From Candidatus Latescibacterota bacterium (lineage in GTDB: Bacteria > Latescibacterota > UBA2968 > UBA8231): a stretch of 64,000 bases of DNA. The DNA is taken from contig JAJDUT010000064.1 of assembly GCA_022826515.1 (NCBI GenBank), forward strand, positions 1 through 64,000. Reading direction: 5' to 3'. The notes under the pieces were generated by a model. That model ran no database searches. It had not been told where the DNA came from and worked only from the letters and a program-made list of their open reading frames with translations. Every line of letters begins with the position of its first letter. Position 1 is the stretch's first letter. The position numbers were made by a program, and so were the translations under genes. This document shows, piece after piece, positions 18,081-26,314 of this stretch.

Positions 18081-19784
18081 ATGATCTCAATCCAGTCCTT
18101 TCAGTGCGAGCGCATCCTCCCGTTCCTGTCTCTTTTCGCCCTTTTCCTCGCGTCCTGCAATGGTCAGCCCGAACAGCCCGAGGTGCAGGATGTCGTCTTG
18201 GCGACCGTAGCCGGCGACCCCATTACTCTCGCGGCTTTCACCGAGTTCAGTGCGCTCATCCCAGAGGGCATGAAAAAGGGCGATACTCTGCTCGACAAGA
18301 ACCGCCAAGTCCTCAACAGCTTGATCGACAAGCGGCTCTTGCTCGCCGAAGCCGAGGCCCTTCAGCTAGCCGACGATCCCGCGCTCCAAGCTGAGCTATC
18401 CTTTTTCTTCCAAAACCTCTTGCTCGATTTGTACACCCATCGCGAAATATCCCAAAAGATCGTCGTTACAGACGAAGAGATGGAAGCTCACTATCGAGCC
18501 ACCCACCGCGACCGCGCCCTCCGCTTTAGCGGCATCATGCTAGAGACCCGCGAAGAAGCTGAGGAAATTTTGCAGGCCGTAGCCGACGGGGCGCAGTTCA
18601 TGGCGTTGGCCAAGGGGCGTTCTCTGCACCGCGATAGCGGCGAACAGGGCGGTGATGTGGGGGGCTACAAGCTCAAGGACAAGGTCCTTCCGGTCATTGC
18701 CGAAGCGATCTTCCCCCTCGCCGTGGGCGAGGTATCCGCACCCATCCGCTTCCGGTTTGCCGACAAGACCCACTACACGGTCTTTCAAGTCACCGACGAG
18801 ATGCCGCTGCCGCTCGCCGCTTCCGAGGGCAAAGTACGGGAGGAAGTTTTTGGCCGCAAGCGAGTCGCCCGCTACCAAGCTCTCCTCGACTCGCTCAAAA
18901 GCGAGTATGGCCCCGAGGTGCATCCCGAGCAGATTCGCAATCTCAACCAGCACAGCCAGCAAACCGAGGGCGATCTATACGCCCTGCCGACCGCGTTGAG
19001 CGACGAGCCTATCGTCTCCTTTCGCAGCGGTCAAATCAGTTGCCACGAATTCATGCAAACGGCGCAACAAATGCGCGCCGGCCGGCCGGAGTTGGCCGAC
19101 TCCGCTCGCGTCGTCTTCCTCCTAGAAACTGCGATCGTCCCGGCCTTTCTCTTCACCGCTGAGGCTCGGGCCCACGGCCTAGAAGAAGATCCCAACCTGC
19201 AGCAGCGCATCCGCAACAAGCGGGACGACCTGCTTCTCAACGCCCTGCGGCAGCGCTACGTCGATCAGCACGTCGCAGTTACCCCAGAGGAAGCCCTCGC
19301 CTTCTACGAGAGCCATCCAGAGAAGTTCACCGCGCCGCTGACAACCGAAATAGTAGAAATTCTCGTGTCTTCCGACTCGTTGGCCCAGCGGCTCAAGCGC
19401 GAGATCCTCGCCGGTGCCGACCCCGCGCCTTTGGCGCGCGCTCACACCCTCCGGCCCGGTGCCAGCCACCACGACGGACACCTGACCCTCAGTCCCTATA
19501 CCAAGGCGTACTATCTGGACATCTACGACTTAGCGCATTCTCTACCTGTCGGCCAAGTCAATGGGCCAGTGCAGGTCCAAGGCGGGTATTCAGTCTTCAA
19601 GGTCCTCGACCGCCACCAGAAAAAACATCCCTACAACGCCACATCCCGTCGCCGCGCCACGGCTTACGTCAAGATCGACAAGTCCAAGCGCGGCTACGTG
19701 CGCTATGTGCGCGACCTGCGGGAGCAGCACCCAGTTGAGGAATTTTCAGACGCGATAGAACGCGCCCTTGGCGCACCCAATTGA
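18081..19784 (+). CDS. SurA/PrsA-like peptidyl-prolyl isomerase lipoprotein (567 aa)
   Basis: An N-terminal lipobox LASC puts the lipidated cysteine at residue 26. A SurA-N-like helical region (about 35-140) is followed by a parvulin-type rotamase domain (about 150-255, with ALAKGRSLHRDSGEQGGDVG and AIFPLAVGEVSAPI). A second helical region and a weaker rotamase-like domain lie at about 420-530 (LPVGQVNGPVQVQGGYSVFKV). Such proteins chaperone outer-membrane or exported proteins in the periplasm. It is divergent from the unit A operon and followed by an overlapping TPR gene, which suggests a dedicated chaperone for the barrels and FlgD-tail proteins. Paralogue of the protein at 23247. Confidence 0.85.
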   Translation: MISIQSFQCERILPFLSLFALFLASCNGQPEQPEVQDVVLATVAGDPITLAAFTEFSALIPEGMKKGDTLLDKNRQVLNSLIDKRLLLAEAEALQLADDPALQAELSFFFQNLLLDLYTHREISQKIVVTDEEMEAHYRATHRDRALRFSGIMLETREEAEEILQAVADGAQFMALAKGRSLHRDSGEQGGDVGGYKLKDKVLPVIAEAIFPLAVGEVSAPIRFRFADKTHYTVFQVTDEMPLPLAASEGKVREEVFGRKRVARYQALLDSLKSEYGPEVHPEQIRNLNQHSQQTEGDLYALPTALSDEPIVSFRSGQISCHEFMQTAQQMRAGRPELADSARVVFLLETAIVPAFLFTAEARAHGLEEDPNLQQRIRNKRDDLLLNALRQRYVDQHVAVTPEEALAFYESHPEKFTAPLTTEIVEILVSSDSLAQRLKREILAGADPAPLARAHTLRPGASHHDGHLTLSPYTKAYYLDIYDLAHSLPVGQVNGPVQVQGGYSVFKVLDRHQKKHPYNATSRRRATAYVKIDKSKRGYVRYVRDLREQHPVEEFSDAIERALGAPN

Positions 19785-21247
19785 AATTGAGTTGGGCCGT
19801 GCTCCTGTTCTTTTTGCTCGCTTGGGGCTGCGCCCGCAACGACCCTCTCCTAGTCGAAGGCCAGCAGCACTTCTACAATCGAGAGTATCAAACCGCAATT
19901 GAGGTCTTGCAACGGGCTGTGCAGAGTCCGTCTCCATCGCAGGTTGCCTATCGCTATCTAGGGCGTTGTTATCTGCAAGTCGGCCAGTACGAACAAGCGC
20001 TAGAAACAGCGCACGCCGGCCTAGCTCGCGATGCCAACGACGCCGAGCTCTACGATCTACTCGGAGCCATCGAGATGACCCGCGCATTCGCCGAAGCCCG
20101 ATACAGCGACACTGATGCCGCCCTGAGCGCCTTCGAACGAGCGCTCGAACTCGATCCGCAACGCGCCACCACCCACTATAATCTCGGCCTCGTGTATAGC
20201 TACCGCGACAGCGCCCACCTCGCTGAGCGCGCTTATCTGGCCGCCCTACAGGTAGATTCCACGCTCGCGCCAGCCCACAAGAAGCTGGGCCTATACTACC
20301 GACGACAAGGAACCTTAGACCAAGCCCTAAATCACCTGCAACGCGCCGTGCAGTACGCGCCCGAAGACGCCGAAGCGCATTTCCATCGCGGCTTGCTGCA
20401 CCGCGCCCAAGGGCGCTACGACCAAGCCGTGGCAGATCTAGAACGAGCCGCCGAACTCAATCCCTATTCGCCCCAAGTCCACTTCAATCTGTCGCAACTC
20501 TACTTGCGCACAGGACAGCGCGAACAAGGCGAAAAGGCCCTCGCGCGCTCGGAAATCCTCCGCCAGCACCACCGAGGCATCGGCTCGGACCAATCCCTGC
20601 CCGAAGTAAGCGCGGTAGCCATTGGCTCGGCCACGGCCCGCTACAATCTCGCCCTGCACCTCGCCCTGCAAGGCCAATACGACCAAGCCATCCTCGAATA
20701 TCAAAACGCCCTCGCCATCAATCCCGAACTAAAAGACGCGCACAGCAGCCTAGGCGTCCTCTTTTCCTATCAAGGCGATTTGGCCGCCGCCGCCGCGAGC
20801 TTTCGCCAAGCCCTCGCCCTCGACGAAGAAGACCCGCTCAGTCACACTCGGCTGGGGATGATTCTCCTCAAGCAACAACGCTATGCGGAAGCTCGGGCCA
20901 GTCTTTTGCGCGCTACCGCACTCGACTCCAGCTTGCACGAGGCAGCCTACGGACTCGGCTTGGCTGCGGCCCGCACGGGCGATTTGGCCGCGGCCGTCGC
21001 CCACTTTGCCGAGGCCGCCCGGCTCAGTCCCACCAGTGCCTCAGCGCAGTTGAACCTCGGGGTGGCATACGCGAAATTGGACCAATTCGACGAGGCTGCC
21101 CGCGCCTACGCCCGCGCCGTCGAATTGGACCCAGCCAATGGCCGCGCCCATCTCTGCCTTAGCGACGCCTACCAGCAATTGGGACACCTGCAAAAAAGCC
21201 GCGCACACCGCGAAAAAGCGCGTCAGCTAGCGCACGAGGCCCGGTAG
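19781..21247 (+). CDS. TPR-repeat lipoprotein (488 aa)
   Basis: TTG start at 19781 overlaps the TGA of the isomerase gene (TTGA), indicating translational coupling. The N-terminus (MKLSWAVLLFFLLAWGC) is a signal sequence with a possible lipobox cysteine at 17. The rest is about a dozen tetratricopeptide repeats, for example ATTHYNLGLVYSYRDSAHLA and SAQLNLGVAYAKLDQFDEAA, separated into two arrays by a less regular stretch near 245-275. TPR arrays bind proteins. Its position between the isomerase and a FlgD-tail protein suggests an assembly scaffold on the periplasmic side. Client not known. Confidence 0.85.
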   Translation: MKLSWAVLLFFLLAWGCARNDPLLVEGQQHFYNREYQTAIEVLQRAVQSPSPSQVAYRYLGRCYLQVGQYEQALETAHAGLARDANDAELYDLLGAIEMTRAFAEARYSDTDAALSAFERALELDPQRATTHYNLGLVYSYRDSAHLAERAYLAALQVDSTLAPAHKKLGLYYRRQGTLDQALNHLQRAVQYAPEDAEAHFHRGLLHRAQGRYDQAVADLERAAELNPYSPQVHFNLSQLYLRTGQREQGEKALARSEILRQHHRGIGSDQSLPEVSAVAIGSATARYNLALHLALQGQYDQAILEYQNALAINPELKDAHSSLGVLFSYQGDLAAAAASFRQALALDEEDPLSHTRLGMILLKQQRYAEARASLLRATALDSSLHEAAYGLGLAAARTGDLAAAVAHFAEAARLSPTSASAQLNLGVAYAKLDQFDEAARAYARAVELDPANGRAHLCLSDAYQQLGHLQKSRAHREKARQLAHEAR

Positions 21248-21251
21248 CCCC

Positions 21252-23156
21252 GTGTCGTGCCAACGCGTCCTCTACTGGGTGGTCTGCTACCTCGCGGCAG
21301 CCTCCCCATCTCACGCGCTCACCATCTATCGCATCGGCGGAGCCGACCGGCCCAAACCAGAGTTGGAAGCCGAGTACGAGTTCGTCCAGCTATCTTGGGA
21401 AGCCGTTGATCCCAACCAGCACGGCCAAGCCCAATGGATCGCGCTACAGCCAGAGCACATCGGCCCGTTATCGCTAACGCCCTCGGTCAACTTGGCACCG
21501 CTCGTAGAATCCCTCGGTGGCCGCATCCTCATCCTAGAGTGGAACGGCTGGCGGGAGTGGTACGAAGACGACATCCTGATCTTCGATGGCGACCCAGAAA
21601 CCGCTTATCTGGGTGATGGGCGCTATCTCCGCGTCGTCGGCTATGGCCCCCAGCGCAAGTACTGGGTCTTCGACTTTGGCGGGCGTTTCTTCGTCGATCG
21701 CGTGCGCTTTTATCCACGTGCGCGCTTTGCGGCGACCCGCTTTGTCGAGAGCTTCGTCTTGGGTACCAGCGACGGGGACCCCCTCGTCGACGGCACCCGC
21801 GAGTACGCGGTTAGCTGGCGCAACAGCACACTCGACTTCGACATCGTCCACCGCGTGCGCGAGAACACTCAAGCCGTCATGGAGTTGGCTCTGCCCGAAG
21901 AACCCATCCAGCAGGTGTTCATCGAGCTACCCGAAAACAGCCGCGGCATCTGGGAAATCGCCGAGTTCGAGATCTATGGAGCCGGACCAGCCGCCTTCTC
22001 TCGCTACACCTCCAATGTCATCGACTTGGGCCGACCTGCCGCTTTGGGCGCATTGACTTGGGACGGCCATGTCGACGCTAAAGCCCGCATTGAGCTAAGT
22101 GCTCGCACAGGCGACGACGACGACCCCAACACCTATTGGCGACGCACATTTCGCGGCAACGAGCTTACCCGCTTCGATGCCGCTGGCCAACCACTCACCC
22201 TGCGCACCTACAACCGCTTACAAAAGGGCGAGCAGGCCGGGCTTACCCCAGACATCGAGGACTGGAACTTCTGGAACGCGCCCTTTGCCTTTGCCACAGG
22301 TCGCGGGCCGATGCCGGTCGATCAGTTGCGCCGCTTTGTGCAGTTTAGGGCCGAATTCCACTCGACCGCCGAGGCAACGGGCTACCTCTCGTACTTGCAG
22401 TTCAGCGCATCCATCCCGCCGCCGGCCTCCCAAGCCCTCGGGCAAATCCACCCGCCGCAAGCCCCAGCCCTGAACCCGACCCTCTTCACCTTCTACCTAG
22501 AGCCGCACATCGCAGCCGACGATCTCGGGTTCGACCACCTAGCCATCTCCACCACTGCCCAAGTGCAGGCTATAGAGGCCGTGCGGATCGGCGGGGTGGA
22601 CGTTGACTACACCATCGCGCAGCACACCGCCGAGGGGTTTGAAGTCGCGCTGCCGCGCATGGACCAGCAACGGACCAGCGAGCAGGTCGAGGTCGATTTC
22701 TGCGCCGAGGTGTTCGCGTACAGCACTTCCTTTGCAGGGCGAATCCGCGACAGTACCCGCCCTTTTGAAGTCGCCCAGCCCGTGACCCCGAGGGAGACCA
22801 ACAGTCTGCAAGTGGCTTTACTTAGCCTAGAGCAGCCGCTCATTGGCCGCCTCACCCTACACCCAGCGGTCTTCACCCCCAATGGTGACAACCGCAACGA
22901 TGTCGTGCGGATCGAATACGACCTCTTGTATTTAGTGGATGCGATTCAAGTGGAACTCGCGGTCTTCGACCTCGCCGGCCGCGAGATAGGAGTCATCTAC
23001 GCCGGGCCTGCCACCAGTGGCCGCTTTGCCGTCGAGTGGGACGGCCACACCCCCAACGGCCACCTCGTGCCCCCGGGATTCTACCTCGTCCATCTCATCG
23101 CAGAAACCGACCGCGGCCAACAGCAACGCCAGCGCCTCGTCTCCATCGTCTATTGA
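21252..23156 (+). CDS. Secreted LTIYRIGG-type discoidin/FlgD-tail protein (634 aa), central copy
   Basis: GTG start four bases after the TPR stop; the signal peptide ends SHA-LTIYRIGG. Architecture matches the 637/641/650-aa proteins: a discoidin-like domain at about 95-250 (IFDGDPETAYLGDG, FDFGGRFFVDRVRFYP, ending IAEFEIYGAG), the insert AGQPLTLRTYNRL, then a WNFWNAPF segment and a beta-sandwich. The FlgD-type tail ends LVSIVY. The tail loop reads TPNGDNRNDVV instead of SPNGDGIND. Its last codons overlap a minus-strand UnbV remnant. It is the third gene of an isomerase-TPR-FlgD-tail operon. Confidence 0.85.
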   Translation: MSCQRVLYWVVCYLAAASPSHALTIYRIGGADRPKPELEAEYEFVQLSWEAVDPNQHGQAQWIALQPEHIGPLSLTPSVNLAPLVESLGGRILILEWNGWREWYEDDILIFDGDPETAYLGDGRYLRVVGYGPQRKYWVFDFGGRFFVDRVRFYPRARFAATRFVESFVLGTSDGDPLVDGTREYAVSWRNSTLDFDIVHRVRENTQAVMELALPEEPIQQVFIELPENSRGIWEIAEFEIYGAGPAAFSRYTSNVIDLGRPAALGALTWDGHVDAKARIELSARTGDDDDPNTYWRRTFRGNELTRFDAAGQPLTLRTYNRLQKGEQAGLTPDIEDWNFWNAPFAFATGRGPMPVDQLRRFVQFRAEFHSTAEATGYLSYLQFSASIPPPASQALGQIHPPQAPALNPTLFTFYLEPHIAADDLGFDHLAISTTAQVQAIEAVRIGGVDVDYTIAQHTAEGFEVALPRMDQQRTSEQVEVDFCAEVFAYSTSFAGRIRDSTRPFEVAQPVTPRETNSLQVALLSLEQPLIGRLTLHPAVFTPNGDNRNDVVRIEYDLLYLVDAIQVELAVFDLAGREIGVIYAGPATSGRFAVEWDGHTPNGHLVPPGFYLVHLIAETDRGQQQRQRLVSIVY

Positions 23157-23239
23157 CGCGGCTCGACAACGGTCAGGACCTGGTCGGCGGCAATGTCGCT
23201 CAGAATCTGAACTGTCCCGCTGGGCCAGCGCACTTGTAG
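23150..23239 (-). pseudogene. C-terminal remnant of an ASPIC/UnbV protein
   Basis: Minus-strand translation of this stretch gives VRWPSGTVQILSDIAADQ followed by VLTVVEPRQ and a TAG. This matches the last 27 residues of the intact FG-GAP/UnbV protein at 43813 (VRWPSGAVQVLSDIAVDQ, then VLTVVEPRQ). The DNA is close to identical over about 85 bases. No FG-GAP repeats or start exist upstream, because the isomerase gene occupies that side. It is a clear gene fragment left by rearrangement. Confidence 0.8.
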
Positions 23240-23246
23240 AGAGACT

Positions 23247-24920
23247 TCACTCCTCCGCCAGCCGCTGCATTTCTGCCACGTTTTCCTCAAATAAGGTGAC
23301 GGAGTATTTCTGCCGTAAACCGCGGACATAGTGCACATAGCCCCTCTTGGCTTTGTCGATTTTCACGTAAGCCCGGGCCCGACGCTGGGTATCAGCATTG
23401 TAGGGCTCTTTTTCCCGCCCTCGATCTATTACCCTAAACACAGAATACCCCTCCCCTGTGGGCACTGGTCCACCTACTTCGCCTACCTCCAAGTGCTGTG
23501 CTGCTTCATAAATGCTCGGATAAAAGGCTTGAGTATAAACGTTGAGACGCAGATTGCCACTGTGATGCAAGGCCCCTTCCCGCATAGTATGCTGCGCGGC
23601 TAGCTGGGTCGCATCCGCTCCCTCCTGGAGTTCTCGCTTAAGGCGATAAGCAAGGGAATCGCTAGGCACCAAGATCTCGGTCACCACGATCGTTTCGGGT
23701 GAGGTAAATTTTTCGGGATGGGCGTCGAAGAACGCCTGAGCTTCCCCATCGCTAGCGGTCGTGTGCTGATCCACCTCGCGCCGCCGCAGAAGGCTGATGA
23801 GCAATTCCTCCCGTTTCCTGCTGAGAAAGTCCAGTAGTTCCGGATCCTGATCTAGGCTAAGAGCCTTGGCTTCTTGGAGAAAGAGGCGTTCTGGTATGAA
23901 TATGCTCTGCAGCAGAGCCACGACTCGACTGCTGTCTGCCAACTCCCGAGGAGCGATGCGAATCTTCTGGGCATCCTGAAGAAAGTCGGCGAGCGCAATC
24001 TGTCCCCCTTTGAAGGTGCAGAGAGCTTTTTTACTCGTAGAATCGGACAAGTCAGCCCCATCTACAGCTTCCAGATTGCTCAGCAGCGGAATCCTGTGAT
24101 ACATGATCCTAGGCGCATATTCCTCTCTCAACGAATCGAGCAGAGCCTGGGTCCTAGTCGCCATTTTCCAAGATATCAACTCTTCCCTTATTCTCTGTTC
24201 AGACGACTCCAGCGGCACCGGGACGGCGTCCAGAACTTTAAAAACGACATACCCCTTTTGGCCTTCGTAGGAAAAAGGCACTGGTTCTGAGATTCCTCCT
24301 ATCTCTAGATGGAAAACTTTTTCCGCAATGGTTGGCCTTGTTTGGTCTTTCAGCTTGTACTTGCCACTATCCCCGCCGTGCTCTCCGGTGTCTTGATGTA
24401 ATGAGCGCTCGCGGGCGAGTTGCTGGAAATCGGCTCCTGCTTCGAGCGCTGCGACGACCTGCTGAGCTTCCTCCCTAGTCTCGACCATGATTCCACCTAG
24501 GCGGAGGGCGCGATCCCGGTACGTGGCGCGATAATGCCTGTGTAGTTCTTCATCGGTAACTAGCACCTTGTCAACGATCTGTCTTTTTCTATATAATTTG
24601 AGCAGGCGGGATTTTACCTGCTCGTCCATCCGCTTCTGGAATACGGGATCGCTATCGATATTCTGGGCATGTGCTTCCCTGAGCAGGAGTTTCATGTCTA
24701 TCAGGGCTTCCAGCAGGTTCCTATCGATTTCTAGGGGAGTCTCACCCACCTGCATACCGGCAGAAACGCGGGACTTGAACGCCTTAAATTCCGAGGAAGA
24801 GATCGTCTCGTTCCCTACTATGGCGAGGATAGACTCGGCCTCCGGCAACGGGCGAGAATCGTCGGCGAAGGCGATGGTTACGCTAGCTGCCATGAGAAAG
24901 GTCAACAGGTATTTTTGCAT
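23247..24920 (-). CDS. SurA/PrsA-like peptidyl-prolyl isomerase (557 aa), unit B
   Basis: The ATG at 24920 gives a signal peptide MQKYLLTFLMAASVTIAFA; an in-frame start at 24995 would bury it. It is paralogous to the 567-aa protein over its full length: a SurA-N-like region (LLEALIDMKLLLREA), a parvulin domain with ARERSLHQDTGEHGGDSG at about 190-205, and a second rotamase-like half with LEVGEVGGPVPTGEGYSVFRV. Unlike its paralogue it shows no lipobox, so it is likely soluble in the periplasm. It is divergent from the SorC regulator and unit B, mirroring the isomerase of unit A. A folding factor for unit B products is inferred. Confidence 0.85.
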   Translation of the reverse strand: MQKYLLTFLMAASVTIAFADDSRPLPEAESILAIVGNETISSSEFKAFKSRVSAGMQVGETPLEIDRNLLEALIDMKLLLREAHAQNIDSDPVFQKRMDEQVKSRLLKLYRKRQIVDKVLVTDEELHRHYRATYRDRALRLGGIMVETREEAQQVVAALEAGADFQQLARERSLHQDTGEHGGDSGKYKLKDQTRPTIAEKVFHLEIGGISEPVPFSYEGQKGYVVFKVLDAVPVPLESSEQRIREELISWKMATRTQALLDSLREEYAPRIMYHRIPLLSNLEAVDGADLSDSTSKKALCTFKGGQIALADFLQDAQKIRIAPRELADSSRVVALLQSIFIPERLFLQEAKALSLDQDPELLDFLSRKREELLISLLRRREVDQHTTASDGEAQAFFDAHPEKFTSPETIVVTEILVPSDSLAYRLKRELQEGADATQLAAQHTMREGALHHSGNLRLNVYTQAFYPSIYEAAQHLEVGEVGGPVPTGEGYSVFRVIDRGREKEPYNADTQRRARAYVKIDKAKRGYVHYVRGLRQKYSVTLFEENVAEMQRLAEE

Positions 24921-25079
24921 AAGCACTGCTTGGATTCTTTCAGTTTTGCAAAAAATAGTTTGGTTAAGATTTTCAAATCTATTGATTTTTTTCATGCGAT
25001 CAAATGCCTACAAAATCTTTGGCGATCCGATGGATAATTGGCTAGGTCAGGAATATAAAACTCAGTTTTGGAGTCATTC

Positions 25080-26090
25080 ATGATGTTAAAAAACACCAAA
25101 TTCAACGACAGCGAAATGGCGCGCATGGCGTCAATATTGATCAAGTACTACCATTTTCACAAAAAACAAAAAGACATAGCTCAAGAGATGGGCATTAGTC
25201 CCGGCCTAGTGAACACGATCCTGTCACAGGCAAAAAAGAATGGCTTTGTGCAAAACTTGATTTCCATGCCCAAAGAGAATGTGTTGGCCGCCCATGTCCA
25301 AGAATTGTTCTCTCCAGACGTTCCAACCCCTAACGCCATCGTGGTACCCTTTTCGAAAAATATATCCGAGCGAGAACGCCTGCGGGGAATCGGCGTAGCA
25401 GCAGCCCGCTACTTCGAAGCCATTGCTCGCGATGGGATCCATATCACCCTCGATGGGGGAGAGACGATCTTCTGCATGATAGAGGAACTGCGCCGGGCAT
25501 TTTCGCAGATCGAGGTGTACAGTGTCGCTGGCGGTCCCCAATACGATCCCTATACTTCCGTAAACCTGCTAGTCAACTGCCTGCTAGTCCAGTTCGGGGC
25601 AACGCGGATGAATCCCCATATCCTGCCAGGCCCTAGAGACAAAGATCTACCTATTTACAGGAAGAAGGCCCAGAATACCTTGAAAGCAGCCTCAAAAGCT
25701 GACGTTTTCTTTCTCGGTGTTGGCGCTTTGGGTCGCTCCCTTTCCAGGACCAACAGGAAAAACATGGACGATCTAGGCATAGATTACAAGAAGCTACAGG
25801 ATCGGGGTATCGTCGGTATTAGTGCTTACTCGGCTTTCGATGCCGAAGGAGAGCATGTTGTCTGCGAACTAGACGAAAAGATCCTCAAGGTCGCACCTGA
25901 ACAAATTAAAAAAGCGGCCAGAAGCCGGAACAGGCATGTCGTCATCTTAGCCTACGGCCTCCCTAAGGTCAAGGCTCTGCGCGCCATGTTAAAAGGAGGC
26001 TGGGGCAACTGTCTAATCACCGACAGCAGCACGGCCGAAAAGCTCCTCGATAAGAACGAACATATTTCCAAGCACTTCACTCCTATCTAA
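25080..26090 (+). CDS. SorC/DeoR-type sugar-binding transcriptional regulator (336 aa)
   Basis: The start is set at the ATG at 25080, which has GGAG six bases upstream; a TTG at 25068 is also in frame. An N-terminal helix-turn-helix (about 15-60, KDIAQEMGISPGLVNTILS) is followed by a SorC-type sugar-binding domain with VYSVAGGP, FFLGVGALG and SAYSAFDAEGE. The C-terminal signature is YGLPKVKALRAMLKGGWGN then LITDSSTAEKLL. The family binds phosphorylated sugars as effectors and controls nearby catabolic or uptake operons. It sits between the unit B isomerase and the unit B operon, so it probably controls both. Unit A has no such gene. The effector cannot be read from sequence. Confidence 0.88.
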   Translation: MMLKNTKFNDSEMARMASILIKYYHFHKKQKDIAQEMGISPGLVNTILSQAKKNGFVQNLISMPKENVLAAHVQELFSPDVPTPNAIVVPFSKNISERERLRGIGVAAARYFEAIARDGIHITLDGGETIFCMIEELRRAFSQIEVYSVAGGPQYDPYTSVNLLVNCLLVQFGATRMNPHILPGPRDKDLPIYRKKAQNTLKAASKADVFFLGVGALGRSLSRTNRKNMDDLGIDYKKLQDRGIVGISAYSAFDAEGEHVVCELDEKILKVAPEQIKKAARSRNRHVVILAYGLPKVKALRAMLKGGWGNCLITDSSTAEKLLDKNEHISKHFTPI

Positions 26091-26198
26091 AACCATAGGA
26101 CCGGCTGTCGGGTTTGGTCCCCACTGTTAAAAACAAACGCCATTGGCAAAATGCTTTAGGGGAGATCATTACATTCGACATAAATTTATTCAATTTAT

Positions 26199-26228
26199 TT
26201 GAAGTTTTTACTTGATTCTCTTTATATT
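26199..26228 (+). promoter_or_regulatory. Possible promoter of unit B operon
   Basis: TTGAAG (26199-26204) and TATATT (26223-26228) are separated by 18 bases in an AT-rich stretch, about 90 bases before the first gene of unit B. It is a plausible sigma-70-like pair, seen by eye only. Confidence 0.35.
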
Positions 26229-26314
26229 GTCTAAACATCGATGCTAGGTGGGTTTAATGCGTCTTCTAAGCCTCTTTTTGGCAGTACATAGGCCCTAGAC
26301 CCAGGTGGTTTGAG

